64,000 nt of DNA from positions 186,001 through 250,000 of the forward strand of contig JANQON010000012.1 of NCBI GenBank assembly GCA_028289605.1. Reading direction: 5' to 3'. The position numbers and the translations under genes were made by a program. The notes beneath the pieces are model-generated. The model had not been told where the DNA came from, searched no databases, and saw only the letters and a list, made by a program, of their open reading frames with translations. This stretch comes from Hyphococcus sp. (GTDB lineage Bacteria > Pseudomonadota > Alphaproteobacteria > Caulobacterales > Parvularculaceae). Shown in pieces: positions 62,624 through 64,000 of this stretch (positions within the stretch are counted from its first letter, which is position 1; the number at the start of each line of letters is the position of its first letter).

Positions 62624-63235
62624 ATGGACCGTATTTGTATTGCAGCCGCAGCGGCGGCGATGGCCTTGACGCAAACGGCAAGCGCTTTTCAACCGCGGTT
62701 CCCGGAAGCGCCCCCGATCATTGATCAACCGCTGGAGTTCACGTTGCCGCCCATTCTCGGCGACGACCCTCACGCCGCCAAAGTCTGGATCACGCCTGTT
62801 CTCCATTTCGGATTGACGGAACCGACGGACGCCGGCGGCGGCGGATTTCCGGGCATCAACTGGCCGGACCTGGACCGGCCATCGGACGGCGACACGGGAA
62901 GCGATGATTCGCTGCCGAGAATACCCAGCATTCCGGGATACGCCGGACCGGGTCGACGATACCTACCCTCCAATCTCTCGCGCATTTACGTCATCAATCC
63001 CAGTATGAACGACGCTGCGGGTGTGAGCATTTCATGTTACAATCAAGCGGGGCAAAGCGTCCCAAGCCTGTCGTCGAACGAAGCTGTCAATCCGCGTGCG
63101 TTCTATATCTGGTCGCCGCCGGATGAATCGCGGGCGCAGTTTTTCTGGTGCGCCGTCTCCGCGACGGAACAGGTTGTCGCGCACGGAATGAATCGGCGCG
63201 GCGACTACATCGATTTTACGCCCGGCGGAAACTAG
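62624..63235 (+). CDS. Secreted hypothetical protein
   Basis: Signal peptide MDRICIAAAAAAMALTQTASAF; no family recognised; Pro/Gly/Asp-rich centre and a compact C-terminal domain (SRIYVINPSMNDAAGVSISCYNQAGQSV...YIWSPPDESRAQFFWCAVSATEQVVAHGMNRRGDY). Confidence 0.7.
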   Translation: MDRICIAAAAAAMALTQTASAFQPRFPEAPPIIDQPLEFTLPPILGDDPHAAKVWITPVLHFGLTEPTDAGGGGFPGINWPDLDRPSDGDTGSDDSLPRIPSIPGYAGPGRRYLPSNLSRIYVINPSMNDAAGVSISCYNQAGQSVPSLSSNEAVNPRAFYIWSPPDESRAQFFWCAVSATEQVVAHGMNRRGDYIDFTPGGN

Positions 63236-63267
63236 ATCGCGCCGCCGCGGACAGCGAGGCTAGGTCA

Positions 63268-64000
63268 ATGACGATTACGCTGTTAGGGTTCTCGTGGGAC
63301 GCAAGTTCTTCATACGCCCGAGGCGCAGCACACGGGCCGGCGGTTATCCGCAGCATCCTTGGCTCAGAGGCGTCCAGTCCCTACTCGATCAGCGGCGTCG
63401 ACTATCGCGCCGTTATTTCCGATTATGACTTTCAGTCGCTTCCCGAGACCGGCGACGCAGCGCGGGCGGCGATTACCGAGCGCGCCGCCGCCGCCCTCCA
63501 GATCGGCAAGCCGCTCAGCATCGGCGGCGATCATTCGGTTACCTATCCGATCCTAAGGGCCATGCGGGATGCGCATGGACCGGTGAACATTCTGCATATC
63601 GATGCGCACACAGACCTTTACGACGCATTTGACGGGGACAGGTTTTCGCATGCATCGCCATTCGCACGAGCCATCGAAGACGGCTGCGTCAATGAGCTGA
63701 TTCAGGTGGGCCTGCGCAGCATCGGCCCGGAACAACGCGCCTTCGGCGAAAACCATGGCGTCATCATGCTCGGCGCTGACGAGCAAGACGCAATTCCCTT
63801 CGATAGGCTTGTCGACCCTCTATACGTCTCCATCGACCTTGACGGTCTCGACCCGGCCTTTGCGCCGGGCGTATCGCATCCGGAGCCTGGCGGGCTCTCC
63901 TCCCGCGAGGTCCTTGCAATTTTAAAGAAACTGCCCGCATCCCCTGCCGGCGCCGATATCGTTGAATACAATCCCGAACGCGATCTCAACCAGTTGACTG
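63268..64000 (+). CDS. Agmatinase/arginase family protein (partial, C-terminus outside the window)
   Basis: SIGGDHSVTYPILRAM, ILHIDAHTDLYD, YVSIDLDGLDPAFAPGVSHPEPGGLSSREVL ureohydrolase motifs. Confidence 0.93.
   Translation, partial: MTITLLGFSWDASSSYARGAAHGPAVIRSILGSEASSPYSISGVDYRAVISDYDFQSLPETGDAARAAITERAAAALQIGKPLSIGGDHSVTYPILRAMRDAHGPVNILHIDAHTDLYDAFDGDRFSHASPFARAIEDGCVNELIQVGLRSIGPEQRAFGENHGVIMLGADEQDAIPFDRLVDPLYVSIDLDGLDPAFAPGVSHPEPGGLSSREVLAILKKLPASPAGADIVEYNPERDLNQLT

Overview
The window is a gene-dense, high-GC chromosomal segment from an alphaproteobacterium. The evidence is family content and conserved neighbourhoods: rodZ-like/ispG, ptsP-lysC/ubiG, secA, hisD-UPF0262-infA-maf-rng-yacG, clpS-clpA, eno-ftsB-pdhA, pyrB-plsY-dprA-topA-rnr. 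Most of it is housekeeping. I saw no tRNA or rRNA genes, CRISPR arrays, transposases or prophage genes. The less ordinary parts are: (i) a RodZ-like HTH/TM protein whose C-terminus is a TonB-type domain, next to ispG; (ii) a compact exosortase (XrtA/EpsI)-amidotransferase-glycosyltransferase locus with a 697-aa dehydrogenase-epimerase fusion, sitting where the rest of the pyruvate dehydrogenase operon would be expected; (iii) a tandem pair of DUF481 outer-membrane-type proteins between hisD and UPF0262; (iv) a perfect CtrA-type TTAA-N7-TTAA site upstream of the ftsB-like gene; (v) an inverted pair of 15-nt TGC-rich motifs upstream of the phasin gene; (vi) MITE-like and mosaic intergenic repeats; (vii) a strong terminator with a C-rich loop that may end a small RNA; and (viii) several secreted orphan proteins. 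I found no clear multi-gene system that is certainly undescribed. The best candidates are (i) and (ii). All family calls come from reading the translated proteins; no database search was run.
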